Source of the DNA: Rosenbergiella nectarea
GTDB taxonomy: Bacteria; Pseudomonadota; Gammaproteobacteria; Enterobacterales; Enterobacteriaceae
Direction of reading: 5' to 3'
DNA length: 64,000 nt
NCBI RefSeq assembly: GCF_900111105.1
Contig: NZ_FOGC01000009.1
Coordinates: 62,001-126,000, forward strand
The stretch's first letter is position 1, and each line of letters opens with the position of its first letter. Made by a program: the position numbers and the translations under genes. Positions 35,226-44,026 of this stretch are shown one piece after another. The notes under the pieces are model-generated. The model searched no databases and had not been told where the DNA came from. It saw only the letters and a list, made by a program, of their open reading frames with translations.

Positions 35226-35945
35226 TTAGACAAAATTAATTTTGTATTCTATTAATGATGAAACGAAAAATTCAATTAAAGCATGGGCTTGAGTTACGGC
35301 TAGCGTTTCATCCCTATTCTGTAATGCATTGAAAAGCTCGCGGTAGTGGAAAGTACTTTTAGCATGAAAGGTTTCATCTCGATAAAGAATGGAGATAAGC
35401 GGCGCCCATTCAGTGAGAATAATCAACTCTTGGGCGGCTAGCCTTGCTGATTGAGAGTTGGCGGCAAGTGTGAGCAGGCACCGCATATCGGATTGGGTTT
35501 TTTGTTGAGGAGTATCGGAATTTTCAAGCGTTGAAATAAGGTTATTCAACGTCGTTAAATCTTGGTCAGTCATTCGCCGCACCGAAAGACGCGCACTGTG
35601 TATAATCAACGAACTTTGCATTTCACCGAGATCGGACAAATAATCTGAACTAATATTATTAAAGGGGTGAAAATATTTGACGTAATTTTCAACATTATCA
35701 CTAATGAAACTTCCGCCATTACGACCTCGGATAGTATATATTAATGATTTACTTCGCAGAGTATTGAGTGCGTCCCTAATAGTAATATGTGAAACGCCCA
35801 TCATCCGTGCTAACTCTGATTCATTAGGCAGTTGCTCACCTTTTTCTAATAAACCAGAAATAATAGCATTGGAAAGTCTTTGGGTGATTTGTTCTGTTCT
35901 ACTCGCTTCTCCAATTGGAGCAAAAATAACAGTATGAGTGATCAT
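35226..35945 (-). CDS. FadR-subfamily GntR transcriptional regulator
   Basis: A 239-residue regulator. The N-terminal winged helix is clear: RLSNAIISGLLEKGEQLPNE, SELARMMGVSHITIRDALNT, then an RGRNGGSFISD wing. The C-terminal FCD-like helical bundle is divergent: the metal-binding D-x3-H motif is read as DMRCLL without the His, though later His residues (FHYREL, TQAHAL) remain. It precedes the Cache-domain gene on the same strand and is divergent from the aminotransferase gene. It probably controls this cluster; ligand binding may differ from normal FCD regulators. Confidence 0.82.
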   Translation of the reverse strand: MITHTVIFAPIGEASRTEQITQRLSNAIISGLLEKGEQLPNESELARMMGVSHITIRDALNTLRSKSLIYTIRGRNGGSFISDNVENYVKYFHPFNNISSDYLSDLGEMQSSLIIHSARLSVRRMTDQDLTTLNNLISTLENSDTPQQKTQSDMRCLLTLAANSQSARLAAQELIILTEWAPLISILYRDETFHAKSTFHYRELFNALQNRDETLAVTQAHALIEFFVSSLIEYKINFV

Positions 35946-36309
35946 AGAATTCTCTATGTAAATAATCCTTTACGAATTTTATTTATAACATAAATCCGAA
36001 AATATTTAAAGAAAACTAGTGGCGGGTGAGGGGTGTTTTTTTAATAATTAAATTTGATCTTTTATTATTAATAATTTATCGGTCTCTAATTAATACATAA
36101 TTAATTATTGTGAACAGGCTTTTTAAATATAATTTAATGATGCTCTTTTGGGAGAATTCCGAGTGACACCGGCAGTCAACTTGATGGGTTGAAACCCGCT
36201 ATTTTTTTGTCTCATCCTGCCACGAGTTGTTCATGACTCTACGTGGTAATTTTGCTAAGGTTGAGAAATTCTTATCAACGTTTATTACGTAAAGGGCGAC
36301 GGTTAACGC
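35946..36309. promoter_or_regulatory. AT-rich divergent control region with a leader hairpin
   Basis: This 364-base gap separates the GntR gene from the aminotransferase gene. The left part (35950-36130) is very AT-rich, with repeated TTTATTATTAATAA-like tracts, and likely holds both promoters. Near the aminotransferase, GGGTTGAAACCC followed shortly by seven Ts (36186-36208) could be a weak terminator or attenuator in the leader. No known riboswitch was recognised. Confidence 0.35.
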
Positions 36310-37497
36310 ATGCTTTCCAAGAAATCCGCAGCGATACATTCTTCACCGGTTAGAGAATTGCTTAAATTTAGTAAAGAACCTGGATTTATTTCCTTAGCGG
36401 GTGGTATTCCTGCCACGGATATGATTGACGTTGAGGGGATTGATAGCGTACTCCAGCAGTTACTCGCTGAAGATCATCGCGATGTTTTCCAATATTCGGT
36501 GACAGAAGGTGAATGGCCGCTACGTCAAAGTATTGCCAACTGGACGCAAAATGTGGGTCTCCCCCTCGACCCGCAGCAGATACTGATCACCAATGGCTCC
36601 CAGCAAGGCATTGACCTGCTTAACCGGGTGTTCTTAGAGAAAGACGATGTAGTATTAGTGGAGCGTCCCACCTATTTGGCCGCTTTGCAGTTATTGGACT
36701 ATACCGAGGCGGTTATTGAAGAGCTGGCGTACCAAGGTGATCAGATCGATCTCGGCGCATTGGAAACCCGTTTAGCGGCGGGGGGCGTCAAGATGCTTTA
36801 TCTTATCCCAACCTTTGCTAACCCTACCGGGCGCATCATTGAAAACGAACAGCGCATCGAAATCGTGAAATTAGCGCACCGTTATCAGGTCGTGATTGTC
36901 GAAGATGACCCTTATGGGCACTTAGCCTTTACTGAGCAATGCCGTGAAACCTTCTTTTCACTGGCTCAACAGTTATACGGTGTCGACCATAACGTCTGTT
37001 ATATGTCGAGTTTCTCGAAAATTTTCTCCCCTGGTTTACGCTTAGGGTGGCTCGCGCTTCCTGAAAAATTCCTTATGGCGGTTACCGTAGCGAAACAGGC
37101 ATTGGATCTGCATACTTCAACTCTGAATCAACATATCGCTGCCCGTTATATCGCTTCGGGGCGAATTGATCAGCGTATCGCCTTATTAAAAGAGACTTAT
37201 CGCCAACGTCGTGATGGGTTAATCGAGTCTTTGCAGCGACACCTCGGTGACGCGATTACTTTTAACCGTCCTGAAGGTGGCATGTTTTTATGGTGCCACC
37301 TGAAAGAGGGTATGGACGCGAGTCGGTTATTGAAGGCCTGTATTGAGGAGAAAGTCGTGTTTGTGCCGGGCGATGTCTTCTTCGCGGAAAATCCAGAAAA
37401 GAACGCGTTACGTCTCTCTTACTCCATGTTGACGCAACAGACTGCCGATGAGGCCGCTGTCCGTATCGCACGCGCACTGCAGACGCTTTCCTCCTAA
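36310..37497 (+). CDS. Class I PLP aminotransferase (2-aminoadipate/aromatic type)
   Basis: A 395-residue fold-type I aminotransferase without a GntR domain. It shows [13 protein letters not shown] at the start, [39 protein letters not shown] and the PLP-lysine motif [15 protein letters not shown]. This pattern is shared by LysN, 2-aminoadipate and multi-substrate aminotransferases. It is divergent from the GntR-Cache pair and may belong to the same regulon. The substrate is not fixed by sequence. Confidence 0.8.
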   Translation: MLSKKSAAIHSSPVRELLKFSKEPGFISLAGGIPATDMIDVEGIDSVLQQLLAEDHRDVFQYSVTEGEWPLRQSIANWTQNVGLPLDPQQILITNGSQQGIDLLNRVFLEKDDVVLVERPTYLAALQLLDYTEAVIEELAYQGDQIDLGALETRLAAGGVKMLYLIPTFANPTGRIIENEQRIEIVKLAHRYQVVIVEDDPYGHLAFTEQCRETFFSLAQQLYGVDHNVCYMSSFSKIFSPGLRLGWLALPEKFLMAVTVAKQALDLHTSTLNQHIAARYIASGRIDQRIALLKETYRQRRDGLIESLQRHLGDAITFNRPEGGMFLWCHLKEGMDASRLLKACIEEKVVFVPGDVFFAENPEKNALRLSYSMLTQQTADEAAVRIARALQTLSS

Positions 37498-37594
37498 TCT
37501 CCTGCAGGGGAAGGGATCCTCTTCCCCTGATATTCACACTCTTCTTTCGAAACCGTCGAAAAAATCAGGTATAGTCCGTTTTTTCGGAGGAACC

Positions 37595-38464
37595 ATGCTG
37601 ACCAACACATCTGTACGTCTCAACAAGTATATTAGTGAGAGCGGTATTTGCTCTCGTCGCGATGCCGATCGTTACATTGAACAGGGTAACGTCTTAATTA
37701 ATGGACGACGCGCCGCTGTTGGGGCCCAGGTTTATCCTGGCGATACTGTGATGGTCAATGGTCAGCTGATTGAACCGCGTAATGAAGACGATCTGGTTCT
37801 AATCGCGTTAAATAAGCCGGTGGGAATTGTTACCACTATGGAAGAGACAGAGCGCGATAATATCGGTGATTTCGTCAATCACAGTAAGCGTGTCTTTCCA
37901 ATTGGTCGACTCGATAAAGATTCCCAAGGTCTTATCTTTTTAACCAATCATGGCGACTTGGTGAATAAAATCTTACGCGCCGGGAATAATCACGAAAAAG
38001 AGTATATCGTGACGGTAGATAAACCGATTACCGACGAGTTTATCCGTGGCATGGGTGCGGGCGTGCCAATGCTGGGCACGGTGACGAAGAAGTGTAAAGT
38101 CAAAAAACTCGATAGCCATGTCTTTCGTATCATCCTTGTTCAAGGATTAAACCGACAGATCCGTCGGATGTGTGCTCACTTCGGTTTTGAGGTGACTAAG
38201 CTCGAACGGACGCGCATTATGAATGTCAATCTGACGAGAATTCCGTTGGGAGAATGGCGTGATTTGACCGATGACGAACTGATCGAACTGTTTAACCTAA
38301 TTGAGGATTCTTCATCAGAAGATAAACCGGTGGAGAAAAAACCGGCTAAAAAAGCCCTAAAAAGGCCAGATATTGCCCCGCCCGTTATGTCCGCCCGTTC
38401 GACCAAGAAACCCCCCGCTCGCCAAAAATTTTCCAAACCGGGGCGTCAAAAGAAAGGGCGTTAA
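37595..38464 (+). CDS. rluF: RluF, 23S rRNA pseudouridine(2604) synthase
   Basis: A 289-residue protein very close to E. coli RluF in length and order. It has an N-terminal S4 domain ([20 protein letters not shown]), the catalytic [20 protein letters not shown] with its Asp, and [13 protein letters not shown], followed by a basic Lys/Pro-rich tail. It makes pseudouridine at position 2604 of 23S rRNA and modifies some tRNA. ATG at 37595 is chosen because GGAGG lies 5 bases upstream; the longer open frame to 37448 overlaps the aminotransferase gene and has no family match. Confidence 0.93.
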   Translation: MLTNTSVRLNKYISESGICSRRDADRYIEQGNVLINGRRAAVGAQVYPGDTVMVNGQLIEPRNEDDLVLIALNKPVGIVTTMEETERDNIGDFVNHSKRVFPIGRLDKDSQGLIFLTNHGDLVNKILRAGNNHEKEYIVTVDKPITDEFIRGMGAGVPMLGTVTKKCKVKKLDSHVFRIILVQGLNRQIRRMCAHFGFEVTKLERTRIMNVNLTRIPLGEWRDLTDDELIELFNLIEDSSSEDKPVEKKPAKKALKRPDIAPPVMSARSTKKPPARQKFSKPGRQKKGR

Positions 38465-38554
38465 TTGACCCGCCACGTCGCGGACTAAGGTCGGCATAGA
38501 GGATTTCCCTGCTGGCACTTGACGCGTAGGCTTGGCTCGATTACAACTAAATGA

Positions 38555-38658
38555 TGTCGGGGGAGTCTCGCGTAAGAGACTGAGAGGCTGTGAGCGTATG
38601 ACGCCGTGCAGCGACCCTTTGAACCTGACCCAGTTAATACTGGCGTAGGAAGACGGGT
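38555..38658 (+). promoter_or_regulatory. TPP riboswitch (THI element)
   Basis: The conserved elements are present in order: GGGGGAGTCT, then CTGAGAGG (first core), a variable stem, ACCCTTTGAACCTGA (second core), and CTGGCGTAGGAAGA. These are the hallmark THI-box sequences. It precedes thiO by about 120 bases, so the thiamine operon is probably shut off by thiamine pyrophosphate at translation or transcription. Confidence 0.93.
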
Positions 38659-38779
38659 TGCCTGTGTGCGACTTGGCACAGCCCTTAATGGGGTAGTGCC
38701 TCATTCCCTCTGCCTTATCTGGGTCTCTAACAAAGAGGCCATCCATGTTAATTCTTCTCTCTATCAGCCAGGTCAGACG

Positions 38780-39724
38780 ATGAGTCGCTGGAGCATTCTC
38801 GGCCGCGGTGTAAGCGGACTCTGCGTAGCAAAACTATTAGTCGAGCAGGGTGAGCAGGTCGACGTGATTGAGCAGCCAGATTATCCCACCGCGTCATGGT
38901 TCGCCGGGGGGATGTTGGCACCCTATTGTGAAGCAGAAAGTGCCCCGCAAGAAGTGGTTACCCTTGGGCAGCATGCGCTCGCGTGGTGGCGGCAACGGGT
39001 ACCGAATGTACAACAACAGGGTACCTTAGTCATCGCTCCCCCCAGAGATCAGCAAGAGCTTAAGGTCTTTGCCAGCAAAACGACGCACCACCAGTGGGTG
39101 AAGCCGGTGGAGCTTGAAGCCGATCTTGGCTCACGTTTCGATAACGGGCTTTTTTTTGCTGAAGAAGGGCATCTTAATCCTCGCCAAGCTTTGGCCTCCC
39201 TCGCGCAGCAACTGCTGGAACAAGGTGTCGTGTTTCACTCCTCTCAGCCCTGCGGCAATATTATCGATTGTCGAGGGATTGAGGCTCGATCCGACCTGCC
39301 CCCCCTGCGCGCAGTACGCGGCGAAATGCTACGTTTACGCAGTCACGAGCTCGATTTTTCACGGCCTATTCGGTTATTACATCCTCGCTTTCCTTGCTAT
39401 CTGGTGCCGCGCGGCGGCGGGGAATTTATGTTGGGCGCGACGATGGTCGAAAGCGATGACCCTCGCGGGATGAGTGCACGGGCGGCGGTGGAATTATTGA
39501 GTGCAGCTTACACGATACATCCGGCGTTGGCGGAGGCGGAAATCATCGAGACCGCAAGTGGCTTACGCCCGGCTTATCCCAATAATCTCCCCAGTTTCCA
39601 CTATCAACATAACCGTTTTTATCTGAACGGTATGTACCGCCACGGCTTTCTATTAGCCCCAATTGTCGCGCAGCAACTTGTTGAACAGTTAGCGAAGGAA
39701 AAGAGCAATGCAAATCTTACTTAA
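38780..39724 (+). CDS. thiO: ThiO, FAD-dependent glycine oxidase
   Basis: A 314-residue oxidase. The N-terminal FAD motif is SILGRGVSGLCVAKLLVEQG; next come ASWFAGGMLAPYCEAE (ThiO signature) and C-terminal ASGLRPAYPNNLP and FYLNGMYRHGFLLAP. ThiO oxidises glycine to dehydroglycine for the thiazole ring, replacing the tyrosine lyase ThiH, which is absent here. ATG at 38780 begins exactly at the FAD domain; a longer frame upstream would overlap the riboswitch. The 3' end overlaps thiS. Confidence 0.9.
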   Translation: MSRWSILGRGVSGLCVAKLLVEQGEQVDVIEQPDYPTASWFAGGMLAPYCEAESAPQEVVTLGQHALAWWRQRVPNVQQQGTLVIAPPRDQQELKVFASKTTHHQWVKPVELEADLGSRFDNGLFFAEEGHLNPRQALASLAQQLLEQGVVFHSSQPCGNIIDCRGIEARSDLPPLRAVRGEMLRLRSHELDFSRPIRLLHPRFPCYLVPRGGGEFMLGATMVESDDPRGMSARAAVELLSAAYTIHPALAEAEIIETASGLRPAYPNNLPSFHYQHNRFYLNGMYRHGFLLAPIVAQQLVEQLAKEKSNANLT

Positions 39725-39905
39725 TGGTCAGCCAGTCGAGACAGAGGCAACCGAGCTGGCAGGCCTATTACGTGAACAGCAGATCGATATCACCGTGGTG
39801 GCATGTGCCGTTAATGGCCAATTTATCGCGAAAAGCAGTTATACCGCGCTTGATCTCCAAGAGGGCATGCGTGTTGAAGCCCTTTCACCGATGCAGGGGG
39901 GATGA
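39708..39905 (+). CDS. thiS: ThiS, sulfur-carrier protein
   Basis: A 65-residue ubiquitin-fold protein: MQILLNGQPVE at the start, VACAVNGQFI in the middle, and the diagnostic C-terminal Gly-Gly (SPMQGG), which is adenylated by ThiF and then thiocarboxylated. It overlaps the thiO 3' end and is followed after 3 bases by thiG. Confidence 0.93.
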   Translation: MQILLNGQPVETEATELAGLLREQQIDITVVACAVNGQFIAKSSYTALDLQEGMRVEALSPMQGG

Positions 39906-39908
39906 GCT

Positions 39909-40667
39909 ATGTTTTATGGGACTTCCTTAACCTCACGTTGCTTATTGGGCACCGCGGGCTATCCATCGCCCGCTATCTTGAGTGCGGCGATTGAGGCTTC
40001 AGGCACTGAGGTGATTACGGTCAGTTTACGGCGTGAAGGAGCAGGTGGTCAGGCCTTTCGCAAACTGCTTAGCCAACACTCTCGGCATATTTTACCGAAT
40101 ACCGCAGGTTGCCATAGCGTGAAAGAGGCGGTAACTACCGCTTATATGGCTCGTGAACTCTTCAATACACGGTGGATTAAGTTAGAGGTGATCGGGCATG
40201 CCGATAGCTTACAACCGGATCCTTTCGCCTTGGTCGAGGCCGCCAAAATCTTATGCGCCGACGGTTTTCAGGTTTTCCCCTATACCACCGAGGATCGCAT
40301 CGTGGGGGAAAAGCTTTTAGCGGCAGGGTGCCAAGTGCTTATGCCGTGGGGCGCACCGATTGGATCGGGGCAGGGCCTGAATAATTTACGCGGTTTGCAA
40401 GCGTTACGAGCCGCTTTTCCTGAGATCCCGATGATCATCGATGCTGGGATCGGTGCGCCGTCCCATGCTGCGCAAGCCATGGAAATGGGGTTCGACGGGA
40501 TTTTACTCAACACCGCCGTTGCAAAAGCGCGCAACCCCGTGGCGATGGCGCAAGCGTTCGGCCAAGCCATCACGGCAGGGCACACTGCCTACCAAGCTGG
40601 CCTGATGGCGCCACGAGATATGGCAGAGCCTTCTACGCCCTTATTGGGTTTGGCGGATCTGATGTAA
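39909..40667 (+). CDS. thiG: ThiG, thiazole synthase
   Basis: A 252-residue TIM barrel. The start [19 protein letters not shown], then [10 protein letters not shown], the Schiff-base lysine in [10 protein letters not shown], and the C-terminal phosphate site [30 protein letters not shown] are typical. ThiG joins deoxyxylulose phosphate, dehydroglycine and the ThiS thiocarboxylate to form the thiazole. It lies directly between thiS and thiF. Confidence 0.93.
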   Translation: MFYGTSLTSRCLLGTAGYPSPAILSAAIEASGTEVITVSLRREGAGGQAFRKLLSQHSRHILPNTAGCHSVKEAVTTAYMARELFNTRWIKLEVIGHADSLQPDPFALVEAAKILCADGFQVFPYTTEDRIVGEKLLAAGCQVLMPWGAPIGSGQGLNNLRGLQALRAAFPEIPMIIDAGIGAPSHAAQAMEMGFDGILLNTAVAKARNPVAMAQAFGQAITAGHTAYQAGLMAPRDMAEPSTPLLGLADLM

Positions 40668-40676
40668 GGGGAAGTC

Positions 40677-41645
40677 ATGCAACGCTATCAACGACAAATG
40701 CAGTTACCCGAAATCGGTGAGCAGGGGCAGCAGCGACTGCAACAGGCTAGAGTGCTAGTGGTCGGTGCCGGGGGCTTGAGTGCGACGCTACTTCCGCAGT
40801 TAGTGGGAGCCGGAATCGGTCGAATTCGACTTTATGATGCTGACCGCGTGGCACTGCATAACCTGCATCGCCAAACGTTATTTAAACAACAAGATATCGG
40901 TAAAGCCAAAGCGCTATGCGCCCAAGCACATTTAAGCCAATGTAATAGTGATGTGCTGATCGAGCCGGAAGTGACACATATTACGGCCAGTACCCTCCGT
41001 CAGGCATTACGGGATATCGATATTGTCGTCGATGCCGCCGATAATTTTGCCACGACCTATTTATTGTCAGATGCCTGCCTAACCCATGGCTTACCGCTGA
41101 TCAGTGCGTCAGCCTTGGGGACTCAAGGCTATGTGGGCGGCTTTTGCGGGGGCGCGCCGAGTTATAAAGCCTTATTTCCCCACTTACCAGAGACGGCGGG
41201 GAACTGTCAGAGTGCTGGAGTGATGGGCCCCGTCGTCGCCTGCATCGCTGCAATTCAGGCGCAGATGGTCCTGAGTTGGATCTTACAGCGCACGCCCTCT
41301 CCGTTAGGGTTGCTGGTAAGGGGTAATTTTACTGATTGGCAGTTCAGCCAGTTTCGCTTTGACACTGCCGTGGAGCCGATCGAAAAAACGCTCCATTTCA
41401 TCGATCGAGGACAACTGTCACCCAGCGATCTGATCCTAGAGTTACGGGATCGCGATGAAGCGCCGAATAGCGTGGCGGAGACGGCGATCCGAGTCCCGTT
41501 CCAGGCACTTGAGCAATGGGATGCACCCGTTTATCAACGCCTCGTTTTGGTATGCCGCACGGGATTACGCTCCGCACGCGCCGAGCGGCTTTTACGCCAG
41601 CGCGGGCTAGAGAATATCGTCCTGCTTGCGGCGGGAGGACCCTAA
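40677..41645 (+). CDS. thiF: ThiF, ThiS adenylyltransferase with rhodanese-like C-terminal domain
   Basis: A 322-residue E1-like enzyme. Residues 1-235 carry the ATP-binding VLVVGAGGLSATLLPQLVGA, LYDADRVALHNLHRQTLF and DAADNFATTYLLSDAC. Residues about 245-322 form a rhodanese-like domain ending near VLVCRTGLRSARAERLLRQRG, in which Cys is positioned as a persulfide residue. E. coli ThiF lacks this domain. The fusion could deliver sulfur directly to ThiS, as ThiI does in E. coli. The stop overlaps the thiZ start (TAATG). Confidence 0.88.
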   Translation: MQRYQRQMQLPEIGEQGQQRLQQARVLVVGAGGLSATLLPQLVGAGIGRIRLYDADRVALHNLHRQTLFKQQDIGKAKALCAQAHLSQCNSDVLIEPEVTHITASTLRQALRDIDIVVDAADNFATTYLLSDACLTHGLPLISASALGTQGYVGGFCGGAPSYKALFPHLPETAGNCQSAGVMGPVVACIAAIQAQMVLSWILQRTPSPLGLLVRGNFTDWQFSQFRFDTAVEPIEKTLHFIDRGQLSPSDLILELRDRDEAPNSVAETAIRVPFQALEQWDAPVYQRLVLVCRTGLRSARAERLLRQRGLENIVLLAAGGP

Positions 41646-42355
41646 TGTTGGGTTTTGACGGCGTGAGTTTTTCTTGGTCAGCGCAGCGGTTACTGCATAA
41701 TTTTTCACTGACTTTTGCAGTGGGGAAAACCACGGCACTTTTGGGTGCCAGCGGAATTGGGAAAAGTAGTCTCTTACAACTGTTAGCGGGGCTGCGTCCG
41801 ATCGAGCAGGGAAGGATCCTCGTAGACCGATCACAGATAGCGTGGATGGGGCAACAAGATCAGCTCTATCCTTGGCTCTCTGTGGTGGATAACGTGCTAC
41901 TCCCGTCAACCCTCACCGGTCAGCCGCCGGACCGCCGTCGTGCCGAATATTTGCTGGAGAAAGTGGGTCTGGCCCACCGTCTGTCGGCAAAGCCCCACCA
42001 GCTTTCGGGCGGAATGCGCCAGCGCGTCGCTTTGGCTCGAACGCTCTATACCGACCGACCGGTTATCTTGATGGATGAGCCTTTTGCCATGCTGGATGCC
42101 ATCACAAAGCTACGACTGCAGACCTTGACCGGGGAGTTATTGAAAGGAAAAACGGTGATTATGGTGACTCATGATCCTGCTGAAGCCTGCCGTCTGGCGG
42201 AGGAGATTTTATTACTCCACCGCTCGCCTCTGGAGGTTACTGCGCTAGCCGCCCCCCTAGGGGAACCCCCTCGTCCAGCCGACGACCTAGGGCTGCTTAC
42301 CGCGCAAGCCGCGTTACTTGCTCGATTGGAGGCGTATGAAATCTCGTCTGAGTAA
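41645..42355 (+). CDS. thiZ: ThiZ, ABC transporter ATPase for thiamine precursor
   Basis: A 236-residue ABC ATPase: Walker A LLGASGIGKSSLLQLLAG, signature LSGGMRQRVALARTL, Walker B PVILMDEPFAMLD and switch His MVTHDPAEAC. It starts at the thiF stop and shares 20 bases with the thiX start. Its place in a TPP-riboswitch operon with a THI5-like binding protein supports pyrimidine precursor uptake (ThiXYZ). Confidence 0.87.
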   Translation: MLGFDGVSFSWSAQRLLHNFSLTFAVGKTTALLGASGIGKSSLLQLLAGLRPIEQGRILVDRSQIAWMGQQDQLYPWLSVVDNVLLPSTLTGQPPDRRRAEYLLEKVGLAHRLSAKPHQLSGGMRQRVALARTLYTDRPVILMDEPFAMLDAITKLRLQTLTGELLKGKTVIMVTHDPAEACRLAEEILLLHRSPLEVTALAAPLGEPPRPADDLGLLTAQAALLARLEAYEISSE

Positions 42356-43073
42356 CCTGTTCTATTTTTTAGGCTGTGTGATGGCGCTATGGGTCATCTT
42401 AACGCATCGAGGAATACCCGACTATTTACTGCCGACACCGCAACAGGTCGGGACAGCCTTCGTTCAGCAGCCTGCTCTGTTGCTGTCGCAGACGGTGATT
42501 ACCTTGAGTGAGATGGGCTTAGCGTTGTTATTTGGCGTCGGGGGTGGGGTGATTATCGCCGTGGCCATGGCCAGCCATGTGTGGATACGCCGTTTATTTT
42601 ATCCGTTAGTGATGGCAAGCCAAGTTATACCGGTTTTTACCTTAGCGCCGCTACTCGTGCTTTGGCTAGGGTTTGGCATCGGCTCAAAGGTAGTGGTGGC
42701 TGCCCTCATCCTCTTTTTCCCTGTCTGTTTGACCTTATTCGATGGCCTCTCTCGAGTGCCACAACAGTGGCTAGACCTTGCGACCACGCTACAAGCATCG
42801 CGTTGGCGCTGTTTTTGGCAAGTGCGCTGGCCCGCGGCATTACCTTTCTTCTTTTCAGGCTTACAGATGGCGGTCATCTTAGCCCCGATAGGCGTCGTCT
42901 TGGGCGAGTGGGTAGGTGCCAGCCAAGGGCTTGGGTACTTAATGATGCAATCCACCGCTCGCATGGAGACGGCCACCAGTTTTGCGGCGCTGATCTGCTT
43001 GATGGGCTTAGCGGTATTACTTTCCGGTGTCGTACAAGGGTTACGACGCTATTTTTTATGGCCGACAGGTTAA
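42336..43073 (+). CDS. thiX: ThiX, ABC transporter permease for thiamine precursor
   Basis: A 245-residue permease with six hydrophobic segments. The coupling loop is EAA-like: LATTLQASRWRCFWQVRWPA, followed by LPFFFSGLQMAVILAPIGVV. ATG at 42336 follows TTGGAGG with good spacing. It overlaps thiZ and is followed after 10 bases by thiY. The permease resembles SsuC/TauC-type and YkoE-independent HMP permeases; substrate is taken from context. Confidence 0.87.
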   Translation: MKSRLSNLFYFLGCVMALWVILTHRGIPDYLLPTPQQVGTAFVQQPALLLSQTVITLSEMGLALLFGVGGGVIIAVAMASHVWIRRLFYPLVMASQVIPVFTLAPLLVLWLGFGIGSKVVVAALILFFPVCLTLFDGLSRVPQQWLDLATTLQASRWRCFWQVRWPAALPFFFSGLQMAVILAPIGVVLGEWVGASQGLGYLMMQSTARMETATSFAALICLMGLAVLLSGVVQGLRRYFLWPTG

Positions 43074-43083
43074 GGATAAAAAC

Positions 43084-44022
43084 GTGAAAAAATTACTCAT
43101 TGGTTGTATCGCGATGTGTTGGTTGGTCAACGCAGGCGCTGCGCCGCAAGAAGTACGGGTACTTCTCGACTGGTTTGTGAACCCTAACCATGCATCGCTA
43201 TTTGCTGCCCAATATAGCGGGGCTTTTGCGCGGCAAGGACTCACCGTTGACTTGATCGCTCCGGCCGACTCGGCTTCCGTGCCGTTATTATTGGCCGCGG
43301 GTAAAGCGGATATCGCGATCAGTTATCAACCTCAGCTGTATACCCTAGTAGAGAAAAAGGTCCCGGTCATACGGGTAGGCACCTTAATTGATCAACCGCT
43401 AAATACCTTAACGACCTTATCTCCCGCAATACATAGCCTAGCCGACTTTAAAGGTAAAACCATTGGTTATGCGATCCCGGGTTTCGAGGATATCGCCATT
43501 AAGCAAATGCTGGCTCACGCTGGCGTTGACCCGAGTACAGTCACCTTAGTTAATTTAAATATGGCTGCTACCACGGCACTCCTTACACACCGTATTGACG
43601 GCGCGATGACTATTTATCGTAATTATGAACTGTTGAGTTTGCAGGATAAGGGGGGGCATCCGACCGTCTTCCGTCCAGAGCAGGCTGGCATCCCTGCGTA
43701 CGATGAATTGATACTATTGGCCCAGCAGGACGAGGCGAAAAAAACGTGGGTAAAAGCTTTCCTGACCGGATTGGATCAGGGGACGGCGTGGTTGAAAGCG
43801 CACCCACAGCAAGCGTGGCAAGCCTTTATTCAGCGCTATCCAGAGATGAACACCCGCTTGAACCATCAAGCCTGGCAGGCAACTATTCCTGTGCTAGCCC
43901 AACACAGTACGGCCTTTAGTGCTGAGCGTTATCAGAAAATGGGCGACTTTTTACAGCAGAATCATGTTATCAGTCAGGTTGCTCCCCTTTCCCGCTACGT
44001 GCAGCAAGCTGGGGAGCAGTAG
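43084..44022 (+). CDS. thiY: ThiY, HMP-precursor binding protein (THI5/NMT1-like)
   Basis: A 312-residue periplasmic protein. Signal peptide KKLLIGCIAMCWLVNAGAA is followed by VRVLLDWFVNPNHASLFAAQ (the NMT1/THI5-like motif), GKADIAISYQPQL and GYAIPGFEDIAIKQML. ThiY binds formylaminopyrimidine or HMP. The GTG start has AAGGA upstream. A thiC gene is not in the window, so this cell may salvage pyrimidine, though thiC could be elsewhere. Confidence 0.87.
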   Translation: MKKLLIGCIAMCWLVNAGAAPQEVRVLLDWFVNPNHASLFAAQYSGAFARQGLTVDLIAPADSASVPLLLAAGKADIAISYQPQLYTLVEKKVPVIRVGTLIDQPLNTLTTLSPAIHSLADFKGKTIGYAIPGFEDIAIKQMLAHAGVDPSTVTLVNLNMAATTALLTHRIDGAMTIYRNYELLSLQDKGGHPTVFRPEQAGIPAYDELILLAQQDEAKKTWVKAFLTGLDQGTAWLKAHPQQAWQAFIQRYPEMNTRLNHQAWQATIPVLAQHSTAFSAERYQKMGDFLQQNHVISQVAPLSRYVQQAGEQ

Positions 44023-44026
44023 AACG

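Noticed and set aside
37448-37594. 49-codon upstream extension of rluF
   Set aside because: Overlaps the aminotransferase 3' end and has no match to RluF; GGAGG supports ATG at 37595.
42581-43087. 168-codon plus-strand frame in thiX
   Set aside because: Overlaps a well-supported permease gene in another frame and gives a Cys/His/Arg-rich, non-membrane product.
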